Shown one piece after another: positions 12,071-25,677 of a stretch of 64,000 bases of DNA. The translations under genes were made by a program, and so were the position numbers. The stretch covers positions 4,678,659 to 4,742,658 of the forward strand of contig NC_083638.1 of the NCBI RefSeq assembly GCF_963576545.1, in the 5' to 3' direction. A model generated the notes under the pieces. That model was not told the origin of the DNA and ran no database searches. It worked only from the letters and a program-made list of their open reading frames with translations. How positions within the stretch are numbered: the stretch's first letter is position 1; each line of letters opens with the position of its first letter. The stretch is from Limanda limanda. Lineage: Eukaryota; Chordata; Actinopteri; Pleuronectiformes; Pleuronectidae.

Positions 12071-15000
12071 CAAATTGAAATCAGGACCTTGTGGATTTAC
12101 ATGTGGTTTCATAAGGGGACAGTTGGCTGAGGTTTGCTCTTTACTGGGAACCATTCTAGTTAGTTGTATAATTGTAGACTGAAGAAACCATTTATAGAAC
12201 ATTGCAGTGGTGAATTATTGATTTAGACTGTTAATGCTGCCGGCTGCAGAACTAGCTTCAGGCTCAATTTCATTAAATCTCATGGATTTGTGTGTGTATA
12301 GCATTTGTTTTCCAACACCGACAAATAGTTTCATAGGAGGATGCTGGTCCATGTTTTGAAATCATATTTAAAGTTTGATAAAAAAAACACTGTAACTAGA
12401 ATAACAAATAACGTTGTCAAGGCCCAACAGTCACTTAAATTCAATCTCATAGATATCAGGTCCCTCAATGTGCCTGAATAATTTCACCAAGTTCCATTAA
12501 TTATTCACTAGAAAATTGAGAAAATGTTGAGCATGTCTTGCAATGTTAAAAAGAGTGAAAAAAGACTTAGAAGACTATGACAAAGATGTAATTTGGAACG
12601 ACGAAGAAATTTGAGCAAGAACAAAAACACGTGATCTCCATAAAGGAATTTATACATTACGTCCTGCCCCCTGCTGTGAAACAGAATCCAGCGTTTAGAC
12701 GTCCCCTAAGAATCGGCTATTTCTTGAATTCAAGCAGGATTCAGTGGATTGTTTGTTAAAGACTCTCTGCTCATATTATTTTCCACTTATTATGGGGGAA
12801 CCCGCAGACAGCTGAGAAACTGTGGTGACACCTGTGCAGACCTCATTAAGCTGTCCGGTGAGGAAGCTGCTCACTCAGCCTTGACACCGGGGTCAAGCAG
12901 CAGTGCTGAGGACGTCTGAGGGAAGTTAGCATCCGGCACAGCTCCAGCTCCCGGGAGTCTAAAGCCGAAAGCATTCCCGCCAAGCCGAGATTGTTTTCTC
13001 ATCATTGATCCATGCTCGGGTCATAAATTATCTCGAAACTCCACGAATATCCCATGAAATCCTGGTTTAGTCACTAATTTGAGTTCCTTTCATTGTAGAT
13101 TTCCTCGTAGTTTGTATTTCCCGAACACGATGTCTGGCCCGGTCGGCACAGAGCAGCGCCAGCAAATGTTCCACGGTAATGGTTTACAGAATTGCTCACT
13201 TTGTAAACTTTCATGACTTCATTTCCTCTCCTGGTGCATTGTCACTCAGCTGTAAATGTAATCAGTTGCTATTCCCAATTACACTCAAGCGCCGCCTGTC
13301 AGTGTTGTTTGGAGGAACTCGGCTGCGGTTAGCCGGGACAGCGCGGAGACTCTTGGCTTGTTCGTCTTGTCAGCTGCTGCTTTTAATCGAACCATCTCCT
13401 GAATGGAATCCAGCCTGCGCCTGCACTCCTTCATCCAATCCTTTTATGTGTTGGCTGCCCGAGGCGCACGAGGAAAATCTCCTTGATACGCTCGGCTTTC
13501 TCAACCTTTGCTCGAAATGTGGAGCGCAGATGGTCATTACTGGCCGGGAACCAGGTTTGTAGTTTTCTATCACTGTGGATGGTCCAGAAGTTTAATTAGA
13601 AATGCAAGAAGTTGGATGAATAAAAAGAAAACGTGTGTGTGTGTGTGTGGTGGTGGTGGTGGTGGTGGGGGGGGGGGACTCAGCAGGATGTGTGCTGGTT
13701 TCATTAATTTATGTTGATTTGCTTAATCACTCTCACAGTCTGTCAGGCCCAGATCACATCAAGATGTTTACAGCCGCCGCACTCAGCAAAGCGAGGTGTT
13801 ATAGTCCCGGAGTCAGATAATTAAACCAGTGCTCTGATGTGTAATGGGGTTCAATTGGAACCAGGGAAGCACTGCGATCAATCAGGAATTGGCAGGTTGG
13901 GCCTCTGTCATCGATCCGAGCCGAGTCCTAAAGCCCAGCGTTTGGTGTTTGGCTGCGAGCGAGGACCTGAGGAAAGTGGCGTCGTCCACTTCCTCATCAG
14001 GATCCCATTTAATATTGATTCCATTGATCGCTCCTTCCAGCGTTAATGCAGACATGCTCTCCTCCCCACCCGCTCGTCATTCACCCACTCACCACTGTCG
14101 ATATAGCAGCGTGAATGAGCTGCTGTTCTTCTACTACTCGCTGTGGAGAAGCTGAAGGTATTCTTGGCCCCGGCCCCCTGTGTCGGTTGCCAAGCATTGA
14201 AGGGTTTGTGTGGAGTCCTGAACCCACAGGGGCTTCTGGTGCTTTCTCTGTGTGGCGAAAAACAAGGAGAAGAACAGCAGCAGAGCCAAATAGAGGAGGA
14301 ATTTCTTTTTTTTTCATCTCTGTGGAAATCCACTGAGGTTGTGGAGCCGACACTTAGAAGTGTATCACAGGAGCGCCTCCGGAGACAGATCGCCTTTTGT
14401 TTTCTGCAGTAGAGGCGAATGTGTTGTTGTGGTTGAGCATCACACTGCTGCTGCTGGACGTTCACTCTGATGTGAAGACTTCTTCTCTACAGCTGAGCTT
14501 CAGCTTTAACACAAGAAATGTCTGTGGTCCTGTCATGTTCCAGCTGTTTTCTTGTTTCCTGAAACGTTATTGGTTTCATTTTCCGAACAATAAATACATC
14601 TATAGAACGCTCAGCAGAAAAGATTTGCAATATTTTTAAATCTGGCTCCAACCAGTTATTATTTTCAGTATCAATCACGCTCTTTCTACTTTTTTTGATA
14701 AATCAATTCCTTGTCAGAACAAACAGAATCAGCACGATATCAATGTCCCAGATCCCAAGTTATTTGACTTTACATGTATTATTTCCTCTCAACAACAAAG
14801 TCTTAAAGAGATGAATATCACTGCCACATACAACTGAGATGATCAACCTGTTGAATTAGTGATCAACAGAATTTATATGCAACTATTTTGATTTGGGATT
14901 AATCATTTCAGTCATTTTTAATTAAGTGATTGCAAATATTGTTGCAGGTTTTGCTGCTTTTCTTCGTCAAATCACTGTAAACTGAATATTTTAGGGTTTT

Positions 15001-15974
15001 TGAACTGTAGTTTGCTGTGTTTGACATATTTTTTAATTTTTGTTTGTTTATCTTTTACTTTTCCAAGACTGAAAGATAAGAAACAATTGGCAGATTGATT
15101 TAATACTGAAAATAATCATTAGTTGCCACCACATCACCGCGTAAAACAAACAAATGCAGCTTCTCGTTTTAGAGTCTAAGTTTTTAATCTAATTGAACAA
15201 CAAGAGGAGAATCAAATTTTAGTTTTAAAACCTTGTTGTGAAGGAACAACACATTAAAAACGAACTGGTTTCCATGTCAACAAATGCAGCTACGTTTCCA
15301 TGAACATTATCCGTTTTTAAATATATATCTCAAATAACATTAGTTCACATATAAAAATGATTTAAATATAAATATATAGCTCTATAAAACATTTGATTTC
15401 ATCATAAAAAAGAGACTGTTACCTTCGTCATATTTATACACATAATATCTCTTCAAGGCCCACGTCAAATTTCACTGTATCTAACGACTAATTCTGACAT
15501 CTGCATTTCCGCCCTGATTGACTCACAGGACATTAACAGAGTGATATAAGCTGCTCGTCTTCTCGCTCCGAGCCAGAACATCGTGTCTCCGTCTCCGTCC
15601 AGCGATACGTCAGCTGGCAGCTCACAGCTCCATCACAGTTCTTTAATCTAATTAACTGCATCTTAGGAGAACATCTAAATGACTTTAAGGCAGATGATGT
15701 GGTTTAGTACAGATTTAATTGTTGTAACCTCTGTGACCCGGGCTGTTGTAACTCCATGCTCGTTTGCTTGTAGCAGCTCAGCAGTGAGGCCGAATCCTCC
15801 GGCTCCACCTGACAACTCTTTATTCCGTCTTTAACTGTGACCTTTGCTGTGTGCGGCTGTATAAACATGAATGTTTTATGTGGATCTTTATGAGACGCTG
15901 CCTTTAAGAGAATGTCAGTCTGTGGTCGGATGGTTGGTTGATCTTCTCTGTGATCAACCAAAGTTTTTTACAAA
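12071..15974. other. Intergenic, no gene seen
   Basis: Unique-looking sequence. 12660-13160 and 13700-14050 are complex, AT/homeodomain-motif-containing blocks that could be regulatory. A GT/GGT/G composite run sits at 13634-13677. Open frames at 14043-14465 lack domains. Confidence 0.45.
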
Positions 15975-16330
15975 TGCTCATGGTGCAAAGAGGATGAACC
16001 CCAATGACTTCGGTGACCCCCTGACGTTTCCTCTAGCGCCACCAGCAGGTTGACATAAGATAAGATACATTTTAATTTGTCCAACACACATGCACAAACA
16101 TGCACAGACACACTCATGCAATTGAGGGAAATTTGCACTAGACAGGGAAGGGAGAATAGTCTTATGATTTTTTGGACAGATCCAGGTTCGTCTTTTGTTG
16201 TTATTCCATCCAGGTAAGTTTTTGTTGAAACTCCGTGGAGTTGAACCAGCATCGAACCAGAGACCTTTTTCTGCCAGTAGTCCAAGTTTCTGCCACTAGT
16301 CCAGCGCTCTTAGTGAAATGTCTTGACAGT
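15975..16330. repeat. Teleost dispersed repeat interrupted by a SINE
   Basis: The phrase AGAGGATGAACCCCAATGAC (15990) through CTAGCGCCACCAGCAGGTTG is an old fish repeat, and its usual continuation GTGAAATGTCTTGACA reappears after the SINE at 16314. The SINE therefore seems to have inserted into it. Confidence 0.45.
16053..16312 (-). mobile_element. tRNA-derived SINE, internally shortened copy
   Basis: Read on the minus strand: a tRNA-like head (GGACTAGTGGCAGAAACTTGG start, B-box-like GGTTCGATGCTGG), then GACGAACCTGGAT, then a tail region ending in TATCTTATCTTA. It lacks most of the central domain present in the copy at 32507-32850. Confidence 0.65.
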
Positions 16331-18590
16331 TACTGACTACGTTTACATGGACAGCAATTTTCCAACTAGTGATCTTACTCTGAGAAAGACGTGACTTACA
16401 AATACAATCCTCCAGCTACAGCGATGTCAGACGTTGAAAGTGTGTACAGTTGTTTTGAGTGGCTGCTTTCTAACCAGGAGTGAAAAGACAGCTGTCAAAG
16501 AGAGAAAGGAAAGGTGATAGTGTTTAAAGACGTTTCTGACTCTACGCATTCTCAGACAGTCTCTCCAGGAAGACGTTTGCTCTCGGCTGTCGAACATAAA
16601 AAGTGCCACAAACAGCCTCTTCTTCCACAGTACTCATCTGTGAATTTTAGAACAGCTCGTCTCCTCCGCAGTACGAAGACTTCAGCTGCCAGAGCCACTT
16701 AAAAGCAGCCCGACCCTGGGTGAGGTGCAGCTCTTTGTGCGTCTCTCTTTGGATGAGAGAACTGTCTGTTGTTTGAGAGGCACTTCAGTCCGTCTCTAAA
16801 ACATATTTGTGTGTGAGGCTACAAAGAGCGTGAACTAGAATACGTACTCGTGTAGGTGCTAAAGCTCCACATCGTGACCCCTGAGAGGCTGTTGAACACG
16901 TTTCCTCTCATCTGCTCGGGCCTGGAAGATGGAGCGGCTGGAGGAATTGCTCTGTCGTTCACTAACAACCACTTGAACCTCGCTACCAAGGAGACCCAGG
17001 TACTCCCCAAATCCCAGTTAATGAGAGAAAGGCTTGAAGAGGCTCTTCTTGACTCTCGCTGTGACGGCTTAATTGTAATTTTGGTGAAGCCCCTCCGGCA
17101 ACAATCTCTTGTACTTGACAGCTTTGTGCTCGTGTTTGAACCGACAGCCCTCCTTGCATATTCATTTAGTGACAACTGAAGACAGCGTAATGGTGGAGCA
17201 TGTGTCCACTGAGAGGATGCATGCAGGCCGAGCAGGTTTCAGGGAAAAACAATTTTGTGTCTGTAGTCAACACGCCTCATGGTGGATGATTAGAAAGAAT
17301 TTAAGAGACATAAAGGTGATGCTATATTACAGTCAAATCTAATCAGTGCTTTTACACCTGATTATTTGCTGTATAAGATTGTTTATAACCCAATAACAAG
17401 TCAGTGTGCATGTTATTGTCAAATGTTAATAAAGATATAATCTAATCTAATATAAGGACAATTGATATCTGCATCCATGGATGTAAGAGGAAGCGTTTTG
17501 TTAACCAATCAATCACTCCCATGTATTAGCATCAATTTACGGATCCATTTAATAATAATAATTAAATACATTTTATTTTCATAGTACTTGTAACAGTGCT
17601 CATAGACACTTTACCACTGTCTAAAAATCTAATAAAAGCAAATAAATAGAAATATAAAATCATTATTCACACATTTAAGGCACTGATGCTAGTATGCTAG
17701 CATTAGCAAGAAAAATAATCTTTGAAAGCATTCTTGTCAAAATATTAATTTTGACTAATTCAAATTCAAGACAAACCTGATTCACAAACACGTTTGTTTT
17801 ATTTCAAGTTATTTAAGCAACTGCAGATTATTTATTTCGGACAGTGATCACACTGTTTGTTTCTCTGATATGACTCAAATATCAAAATATCAAATTCTGT
17901 TACTCAGTACTCATCAAACGTCCCTTTTTGTTTGTTACCAAATATGAAGACTTTGGAACCGAATGGTGGAAACAAACTGTAAAACATGGATCATCATTTA
18001 TGTGACGGCAAATAGATGATCCACTTGAAAAGGGTCATTAACTGATCCGGTGAATCAGTTCAGGACCCACACTGATTTATTTGAAGCTTTTACTGTATTG
18101 TACCATAATTTGATCTTTTATTTGTGGTGTGACAGCTTATAAAAAAAATTTCTCTTTTTATTTCATTGCTTTTTCACAGCTTAATATTCACTTTCACGGT
18201 GAAAGTAAAAACAGCAACTCGTAAAAATATATTGACGTGCAAAATAATCACATGAAACAAGAAGAAATGCCCCCAGTGTGTAAAGACTGTAAAGATATAG
18301 AGTTCAGTCGTTTCTTGGGTTATAATTCTGATGCTGCTCAATGGGAGGTGGGATGAATGTAACGCTGCTGGATTGTGAAGCAACATGAATAGTTGGATTG
18401 TGTACTTAAATATGAATATGAGCATTTTTGTGTATTTGTGTCACATATTGATCTGAAGATAAATGACAGGACTACAACGTAATCAATTAAACATTTTATT
18501 ATCGTGTAATTTTTATTAGATCCTGACAACCTGCATTATTTTATTCTTTATTTCTTCACCAAGTATCCACTATCAAGTTCTGTGGACAAC
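16331..18590. other. Intergenic, no gene seen
   Basis: Near 16330-16390 ACTACGTTTACATGGACAGC resembles the end of a fish MITE, with no partner end found. The rest is unremarkable and AT-rich after 17300. Confidence 0.45.
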
Positions 18591-18599
18591 TAAAACTCT

Positions 18600-18860
18600 G
18601 ACCATCATCTGCATTCCTTTCTCTGATAGACACTGAGGCCTCTGCCAAACTATGCATTTGCATGAACATCATTTTTTGACCAGATTCATATGAGGTAAAT
18701 TTGACCTTTGACCACTGAAATCGAATCAGTTAATCTTTGATGAGCCCAAGTGAGAACTAGTCCAAATTTGAGGATAGTCTCTTGAGATTTGATCTTCAAG
18801 AGACCGAAATCATGATTTGTGAGGCCATTGTGACCTTTGACCTTTGACCAATTAAATCTA
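18600..18860. repeat. Teleost dispersed repeat with TGACCTTTGACC motifs
   Basis: TGACCTTTGACCACTGAAAT (about 18698) and TGACCTTTGACCTTTGACCA (about 18830) flank text such as CCAAGTGAGAACTAGTCC, a recognisable old fish repeat. The motifs resemble DR1 nuclear receptor half-sites but belong to the repeat. Confidence 0.5.
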
Positions 18861-18899
18861 AATCATATGACACATCCTTCAACTCAAACCAGTCTAGAT

Positions 18900-19345
18900 T
18901 TATCATTATTATGAAACTGATGCATACATACCAGAATAGTTTTGGCACAGATTTGGCCCACACTATGGAATAATGGCACCTGGTCTGCTCCTGTTTGCCA
19001 GATCTGGGCCACAAGTAAACCAAAGCAATACCACGTATCGACCATAGGTGCCAAAGGTCGCCTGAATTAGTTTTGCGCTACTTTATGTCGTATTCACCAT
19101 TGACCACACGGGCCACTTTAGGTTCAAATCCAGATTTCAGTTTGCTTAGAGCCCCACACGTTTGCCAAGACAGCTCCAGATTTGTTGTGGGATATCTGGG
19201 ACATATTTGCTATTTTACAAGTGGGGCCACTTAAGGCTCACATCCATTTTGTCCGGGCTACAAGAAGGTCAGAAGTTCCGCCTCATTGCCTGAAGTGTCC
19301 CACATCCGACTGCTGCCTGGAGGAGCGAAAAAGCAGCAAAGTGCA
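18900..19345. repeat. Probable dispersed repeat, unclassified
   Basis: Repeated near-phrases TTTGGCCCACA, ATCTGGGCCACAAG, CACACGGGCCACTTTAGGTT and GTGGGGCCACTTAAGG suggest an old repeat rather than a gene. No ends are found. Confidence 0.35.
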
Positions 19346-21660
19346 TGAACAGTTTTTAATGTTCATGGTAGAGTATTCTTCCTTGTATGAGTGCACTGGT
19401 TCTCACATGATTCCTGCTCCTTATTAACATAATATTAGGTTTGACCCGACTGGAGCCAAATGCATTTTCTCTGCATGAATAATGTAAGTGTGAGACATGT
19501 CGTGGTCCGCGTCTCTTTTCCACGCAGCTCTTCCCTAAAAGCCTTTCCTGGGAGACGGCAGTGAAGTGGACAGCACCGCAGAACAAACGGTTGTTTTGTT
19601 GGAAGAGGCAGAGTGGTGACAAATTATGAACAAGTCATTACACTGAGGTGGCACTTTGCAGAGCCGTGCAACACAATCAAACACAGAGGACAGATCTCCG
19701 GGGGAGTTGTTGGAAGGCGCTAATAGCCCTCTGTCAATGACAAAATGAAATGCATTAAATTTCCCTTAAGACAAAAAAATCTCATTAATACTTTACTGTG
19801 CTTCTTGTTATAGGATTATGATTTTTTTATGGTGATTCTGCACCTTTAGATACTGTCCCTCACAACATTAGAATACAAATACTGAAGGTGAGAGATGAAA
19901 AATAAAAACATGTGTTATTGTAATAAACCTGCTAAAAGTGACTTTTATATGCAACTCAGTAGTTGTTATTTTCTAATTCAAATGATCTTATTTATTGTTA
20001 TTATCATTATTAAGTATTGTTACAAGTCTTTCTCAAAGTAATCAGTGTTTATGTCCTGCGTCCCACACGTTGTTAATCTGCTGAAACACTGACGTTATGA
20101 ACAGATCCATAATTTAAATATTTGAAAGCATGTTGTGTGTCACTGCTCAATATTTAATCAACACCAAGATCGTGGTTTAAGGCACTTGTACCCATCTGAG
20201 CACCCATGGGTGAGTTGGGTTTAAAGTTAGGTTTGGTTCAGCAATCATCTGACAGTTAATACTAAACTCAACACAACTAATTAAAGTGAATAAAATAAAA
20301 GAGCTGTCTGTATTTTTCTCTGCAATTTGTACAAAAGTAATTTGTTTAAATTTATACGAAATAACACATTTGTAAAATAAAGCCTCTACAATAACTTCTA
20401 TTGTTGTAATTTGAGTTGGCTGGTGTTAAGTTTCATAAAATTCCTGATGTTCCTTATATAAATGATCAGTGAGAGTGAAGATATGTCAGTGATGATGACA
20501 AAGAAGATGAAAACAACATTAATAAGTATTGTTTTAGGTGTTTCCTCACTTATTCTGCAGTTTGGCTCATCTCTCGTCACGGTGCTGTGGTGGTTGTGGT
20601 CTGGGAGAAACCCCGGAAAGATGAACCCCAGCGTAGAAGAGGAATAAAAACAGCACCATGTGAGAATGGTGACACGGGTCCCGCCTCTGCAGCGCTGTCA
20701 TGGAGCTTAATCCTTTGCTTCTCAGTTTCCTCTTGCCGGGCTGTGGGGCGAAGCAGCGGAACCCTCCTCCAGCCGCTTGGATCGAGTTATCAGCTGTTGG
20801 GATGCGATGGTGTTAAAGAGAACCAGTGTGCGGGGCCAGCACATGTTTCCCTGGTGGCATCATGAAATCCCTGCAGCTCGACTCCCCACTTTGCTTAATA
20901 TCCCTTGTCAACAACTGCTCTGGGTTCAGTTCTGGCCTCTGGTATTCTAATCAGTCACTATTATGGGCTAAACAGCTACACTGGCCCTGAGGCTGGCTGC
21001 TGGGCATGTTTGGATATGTGCCTGCATTGCAGTGGCCTGCCAGTATGGGGGCAGCGCAGTTTGATAGAGCTCACACACACACACACACACATACACACAC
21101 ACACACACATGGCTGTGGGTGAAAACCAATACACACTTCTTAGCAACAAGAGATTTAACTGTATTCATTTTGTGTTGGCAGTAAAGACATGACGAGTTGT
21201 GTTTGGTCAGACAGCGGCTGAAAACAAGCTCACGCTGCTTAAAGACTGACATTACAGGAGCTGGTGTGTTCCCGTTCAATGACTTGAAAACTTGTGCCAA
21301 CAGATAAAGGAGATGCCTCCAACTGAATTAACCTCGTGACTCACCATGAATTAGACCCAGCCCTTGGAACAAGGAGGAAGAAACACCCTGCGTCATACCA
21401 CAGAGCTAAGTACTTTACCCCGTGTTGACAGGTCACGTCACACACGCTGCTGCTTCTCTAAAGACACGCTGCTGATTTAAGAGAGAAGCTTCCAACGTTA
21501 AACCCTGAGATTTATAAGGATTTATTCAGACTGGACTCTTGTTCATTGGTTGATCATTTATTTATATTGATTCTCTGTTTCTCAGAAAACAATTTCTTAG
21601 CTTTTTAAGGGAGACTTTTATTTTACTATTGCACCCTCCGCCATTGGGGTTATGGTTGTA
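19346..21660. other. Intergenic, no gene seen
   Basis: AT-rich sequence with (CA)n at 21071-21109. No exon or RNA is recognised. Confidence 0.5.
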
Positions 21661-21674
21661 CCCCTGTCCATTTG

Positions 21675-21955
21675 TCAGAATCAGAATCAGAATCAGAAGT
21701 ATTTTATTGCCAAGTACGTTTACACATACAAGAATTTGCTCTGGTTATTGGTGCAAACAATGAACATAGAAACATAAAAACGCAATAAATACAACATACA
21801 TAGGAGAGCAATAAAAAATAGGAAACCAGTATATATTTACTCACTGTTTACTTCTTATTTACTCACTTTTTACCAATATTTATACAAAGTAACATTTATT
21901 TTGACATAAACATTTCTGAATAAAAATTTATAAAAGATAAAAAGATATAAAAAGT
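21675..21955 (-). mobile_element. LINE 3' end, second copy
   Basis: Starts with a TCAGAATCAGAATCAGAATC tail (reverse of TTCTGA repeats) and GCCAAGTACGTTTACACATA. It is the reverse complement of 5035-5306 with few differences. Confidence 0.75.
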
Positions 21956-22084
21956 GAAGTAAAAAGTGAAATGCAAAACAGTGTCAGATTACAATATGCA
22001 ATGTAAGCAGTATAATATAATATAATATGATATAATGTGTTAATTTAACACATCCTAGAGGTGTGGGGGTGGAATAAAAGTTTT

Positions 22085-22690
22085 CAGCAGTATTATGCAA
22101 AAAAGCTACTGAATGGATTTCTTGTCGGGAGTTGGAGACATGGGCTAAGACAGAATCTGAACCAAGGGGTGGATCCAGTCATTTCTCATCACTTACTTTA
22201 ACATTACAAGATTTCTCGATGAAATCCAGAGACTATGATTGCAGCAGGACTGCGTGACTTATAGTATTGAAAAATGTTTACCCTCATCGATGCTGCTAAA
22301 AAACTTTAATCCCGATGATGTTTTCCTACACTTGACATCTATTGCACTTCTGTCCGTCCTGGGAGACGGATCCTCACATGTGGCTCTCTGAGGTTTCTAC
22401 ATATTTTTTACCTGTTAAAGGGTTTTTAGTAGTTTTTCCTGACTCTTGCTGAGGGTTAAGGACAGAGGATGTCACACAATGTTAAAGCCCTGTGAGACGA
22501 ATTGTGATTTGTGAATGTGGGCTATACAAATAAAATTTGATTGATTGATTGATTTGAAAACAATCAGGCACTTTGAGGAGACTTACATCTATGAGTGTGT
22601 GCAATTTGGTGCAGATCCAAGTGAATCTACTAACTGTTATCTGTATCTGTAACTACCACCAATGTGTAGCTGAGATAGTTTGGATTCAGT
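22085..22690. repeat. Teleost dispersed repeat, split by a LINE fragment
   Basis: The left part (TTATGCAAAAAAGCTACTGA at 22094) and the right part (GCAATTTGGTGCAGATCC at about 22602) are the two halves of the repeat that is contiguous at 11860-12070. Confidence 0.5.
22205..22557 (+). mobile_element. LINE-type 3' end with TTGA-repeat tail
   Basis: CTATTGCACTTCTGTCCGTC, GTTTTTCCTGACTCTTGCTG and GGGCTATACAAATAAAATTT followed by GATTGATTGATTGATT form a very common teleost retroelement 3' end. The left boundary is approximate. Confidence 0.6.
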
Positions 22691-23347
22691 TGGAATCGAT
22701 GTGTCTTCAATCATTTTGGAACTATGTAATAAATATCATGTCAGGTTTGGTGTGGAAGTTAAAATGTTGGACCTCGGTGGAGGTACGTGCTCTACAGTCG
22801 TTCTAGTGAATATAACAGTTGGAAATACATTTGCCATACCATCACCTTGATGCGGTGAATTTCGTGGCAGACATGCACTCACACATTCTGCAGGCGGAGA
22901 GCGACATTATCATTCATTTGCCGTCTTGTTTCTGGACAACATTCGCGCTTCTTTCTTTTTAGCTCCGTTCCACCAGCTCCCGATGGAAATATCCGACTGT
23001 TTAGCTGCTAAACGCTTCATCACATTCACCGGTGCGTCTTTAACTGTGTTTGTCGGCTGCCTGGTGCTGAGCAGACACGGCACACTTCTACCTACGTGGA
23101 AACAGCTCCGTGCTGCAGCTCTAAATGAAGCCGTGTGAGCGGTGAACAGCGTCTGTGCTGGAAACTAATCAATGAGCTGACACTGTAAAGCTGAGCTGCA
23201 GAATCAGGAGATAATTATCTGTAGGTTCATTATTACACGAGACTCTTCACATTGTCACGTCTCCTTCAGGTTGTGGTAATAAAAGGGACAATTTAAGATG
23301 AGCAAAAAATAGTAGCACACTATTATAACCAGAATCAGCTGACCTAT
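22691..23347. other. Intergenic, no gene seen
   Basis: Nothing recognisable. A frame at 22926-23138 has no domain and no splice context. Confidence 0.45.
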
Positions 23348-23355
23348 ATCATAAT

Positions 23356-24229
23356 TAGGGTTGCAAAGGGGTGGAAAGTTTCCAGTAAATTTCCGGAAAC
23401 TTTCCATGGGAAGTTTCCATGGGAAGTTTAGCTCGGGAATTTTGGGAATTTTGAAAAAAAAAAGAAAATACGCAAATTAAACGCTGAGCAATAAAAACAT
23501 CATTCAAAACTCTACTTTTAAAGATGTATGGAATGCAGCACACGCTGCACGTTGAGTTTCAACCCTCCACTGTGCATTCTTCCATCACATGCACAGATAA
23601 TTCCCAGCATCCTTCACTCTACAGCAGGGCTATTGAGGCCTGCTGTAGAGTGAAGGACTAGTCAGGTAAGTTTCAATGATATTACTGGGGAAAATATATT
23701 AGGATGCTGATTGAGGATTGTTCATCTGTTCATCTAGCCTATTTCCATACGTTTATCCATCAATTGTAAAATATGTTTACAGACTATTCCAATTGGTTGG
23801 CTAACTATTTATATCTCTGGCATTGCATTAGTTTTTTTTTTACAAACTTTTTTCTCATCTTATTCTACAGAACATTGCCACGTGCACTCTCTCATGTGTG
23901 GAGACATTTCACCTCATCCAATGTAGAAGGAAAGGCTGTGTACATTTGAAAATACTGTGCAAAGACCTATGTTAAGAATGACACAACGATGCAGAAGCAT
24001 ATAGTCAAGTGCCCAAAGTTTCCTCAGGGCTCAAATCAGCCTATGACAAAACAAAATGTTTATATTTATGTCTGTATATGAAAAGGTAAATACAGTTAGT
24101 ATAAATTACCCACAACATTTCCAGTTTATTCCTGTTTATTTCCGTTAATTCCCGTTAATTCCCGTATATTCCTGTTAATTCCCATGGAAAGTTTCCAATT
24201 TTGAATATTCCCGGAATTTTGCAACCCTA
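23356..24229 (+). mobile_element. hAT-type element with BED finger, copy 2
   Basis: An 874-bp element with perfect 12-bp ends TAGGGTTGCAAA/TTTGCAACCCTA and a perfect 8-bp target duplication ATCATAAT (23348-23355 and 24230-24237), diagnostic of hAT transposition. It is in the opposite orientation to copy 1. Confidence 0.92.
23875..24081 (+). pseudogene. Broken BED finger frame of hAT copy 2
   Basis: Collinear with the 68-residue BED frame of the other two copies. The start is TTG instead of ATG, and codon 25, the first zinc-ligand Cys, is TGA (23947-23949). It cannot make the finger. Confidence 0.8.
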
Positions 24230-24239
24230 ATCATAATAT

Positions 24240-25670
24240 AACATCATTATAAGATTTTCTCCGCTTGCAACGGACACAGCGGATCACAACATCCGAGTTT
24301 CATTCACACGAGCGAGTAGCTTCCTGCGTCTGAGCGAGAGAGAAAGTGAACGACAGGACGTGATGGGCGGTGGGCTGCGTGCCAGCCTCCGTGATAAGTG
24401 GACCACTGCAGAGTTATGAGTGTGTAGAAACCCGATAGCAGGATGGCAGCACTCAGCATGTTAGAGGTGAGGGAGGGGGGGGGAGGGGGGGGGGAGGGGG
24501 GGGGGGTGCGGCACACTGACAACAGCATTACTTTTAAGTGCACGGCTTGAAGATATTAACATGAGATGCTCTCGGTGTGTGTGTGTGTGTGCGTGTGTCT
24601 GTGTGTGTGTGATGAGTTAGTGACACACAAAGCAATAGTCGTGCTGAGAGGAAATCGAAGTGGACCAGTGAGCTTTTTTGTTTTGAATCAGACAAAAGAC
24701 TCAGAACAACCTGAACCACGTCAGCTGACTGGGCTGCGTTCACATGAGCAGCTCATTTATATCCCTGTGTCGTCCTGTTCTCAGTTATAAACCAAAACTA
24801 GTTCCCAACTCACATGTTAACAAACCGTAGACCGTATATGAAAATGGACGACGGGTCTCCACTTCCTCCCATTGTACAAACGTATCGGTGGTTGTGGTAT
24901 CTCGTCAGTCTCAGCTGTCAATCATGATGCTTCAACCTGTTTTTAAATCATCAAATGACTAATTTAAGCCAAACATACCGGAATAAAATGAACTCAATGA
25001 ACAGAAATCAGTTTGATACCTAAAAATGATCTACGTCCCATCCACTATCATGGTGGAGGTGTGATTTGTAACTAAAAACACAACAGTAACTGAACGTTTG
25101 CACTTTTCCACATCTCTCGATCACGTCTTTTTCTGATCAGTGATTCTAAGAAAATATTACTGAAGGTTTTGGCCTTGACACAGGAACATTTTTTTGGGGT
25201 ATAATTTTTTTCATTGTTGTGGATTTACTTGTTTGTTTTTGTTTTCTAATGTTTTTTGTTTGTTTGTGCAGAGACGTTGTGATGTTGGTGTGGTTCCCAC
25301 CCTCTCTATACCCTTGTGGCACCATTTCTGTTATTTAAAAACTACAACTAGAAATGCTTTTAATTCTACACCACTGTATTTACTTATATAACCCTAATAA
25401 AAATATAAATAAAATAACGTCTATCGAAAAAAAAATCAACTGCTATATAAACTATGCCAAATATGAACTATATCAAAAATCAGACCAGCAACTTGATTTA
25501 ATCAATCATGAGTGAACCAAGAAATCCAAAGTGTCCCTGTGAGAAAACAGCTGACATGAAGGTAATGTCTGGATGAAACGACTCTCCAGTCAGAACATGA
25601 TGCTAAAACAATCTATATCTTCATAAAAATGCAGTTAACTTCAATGTGATTACATCAGTGATACTGTGCC
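24240..25670. other. Intergenic with G-rich and GT runs
   Basis: A purine run GAGGGAGG followed by long G stretches at 24467-24507, and (GT)n at 24576-24612. No gene is seen. Confidence 0.5.
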
Positions 25671-25677
25671 TCCTCGC

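Noticed and set aside
19182..19427. 81-codon frame with several cysteines (zinc-finger-like impression)
   Set aside because: Cys spacing does not fit a known finger, and the region looks like a dispersed repeat with GGCCAC phrases.
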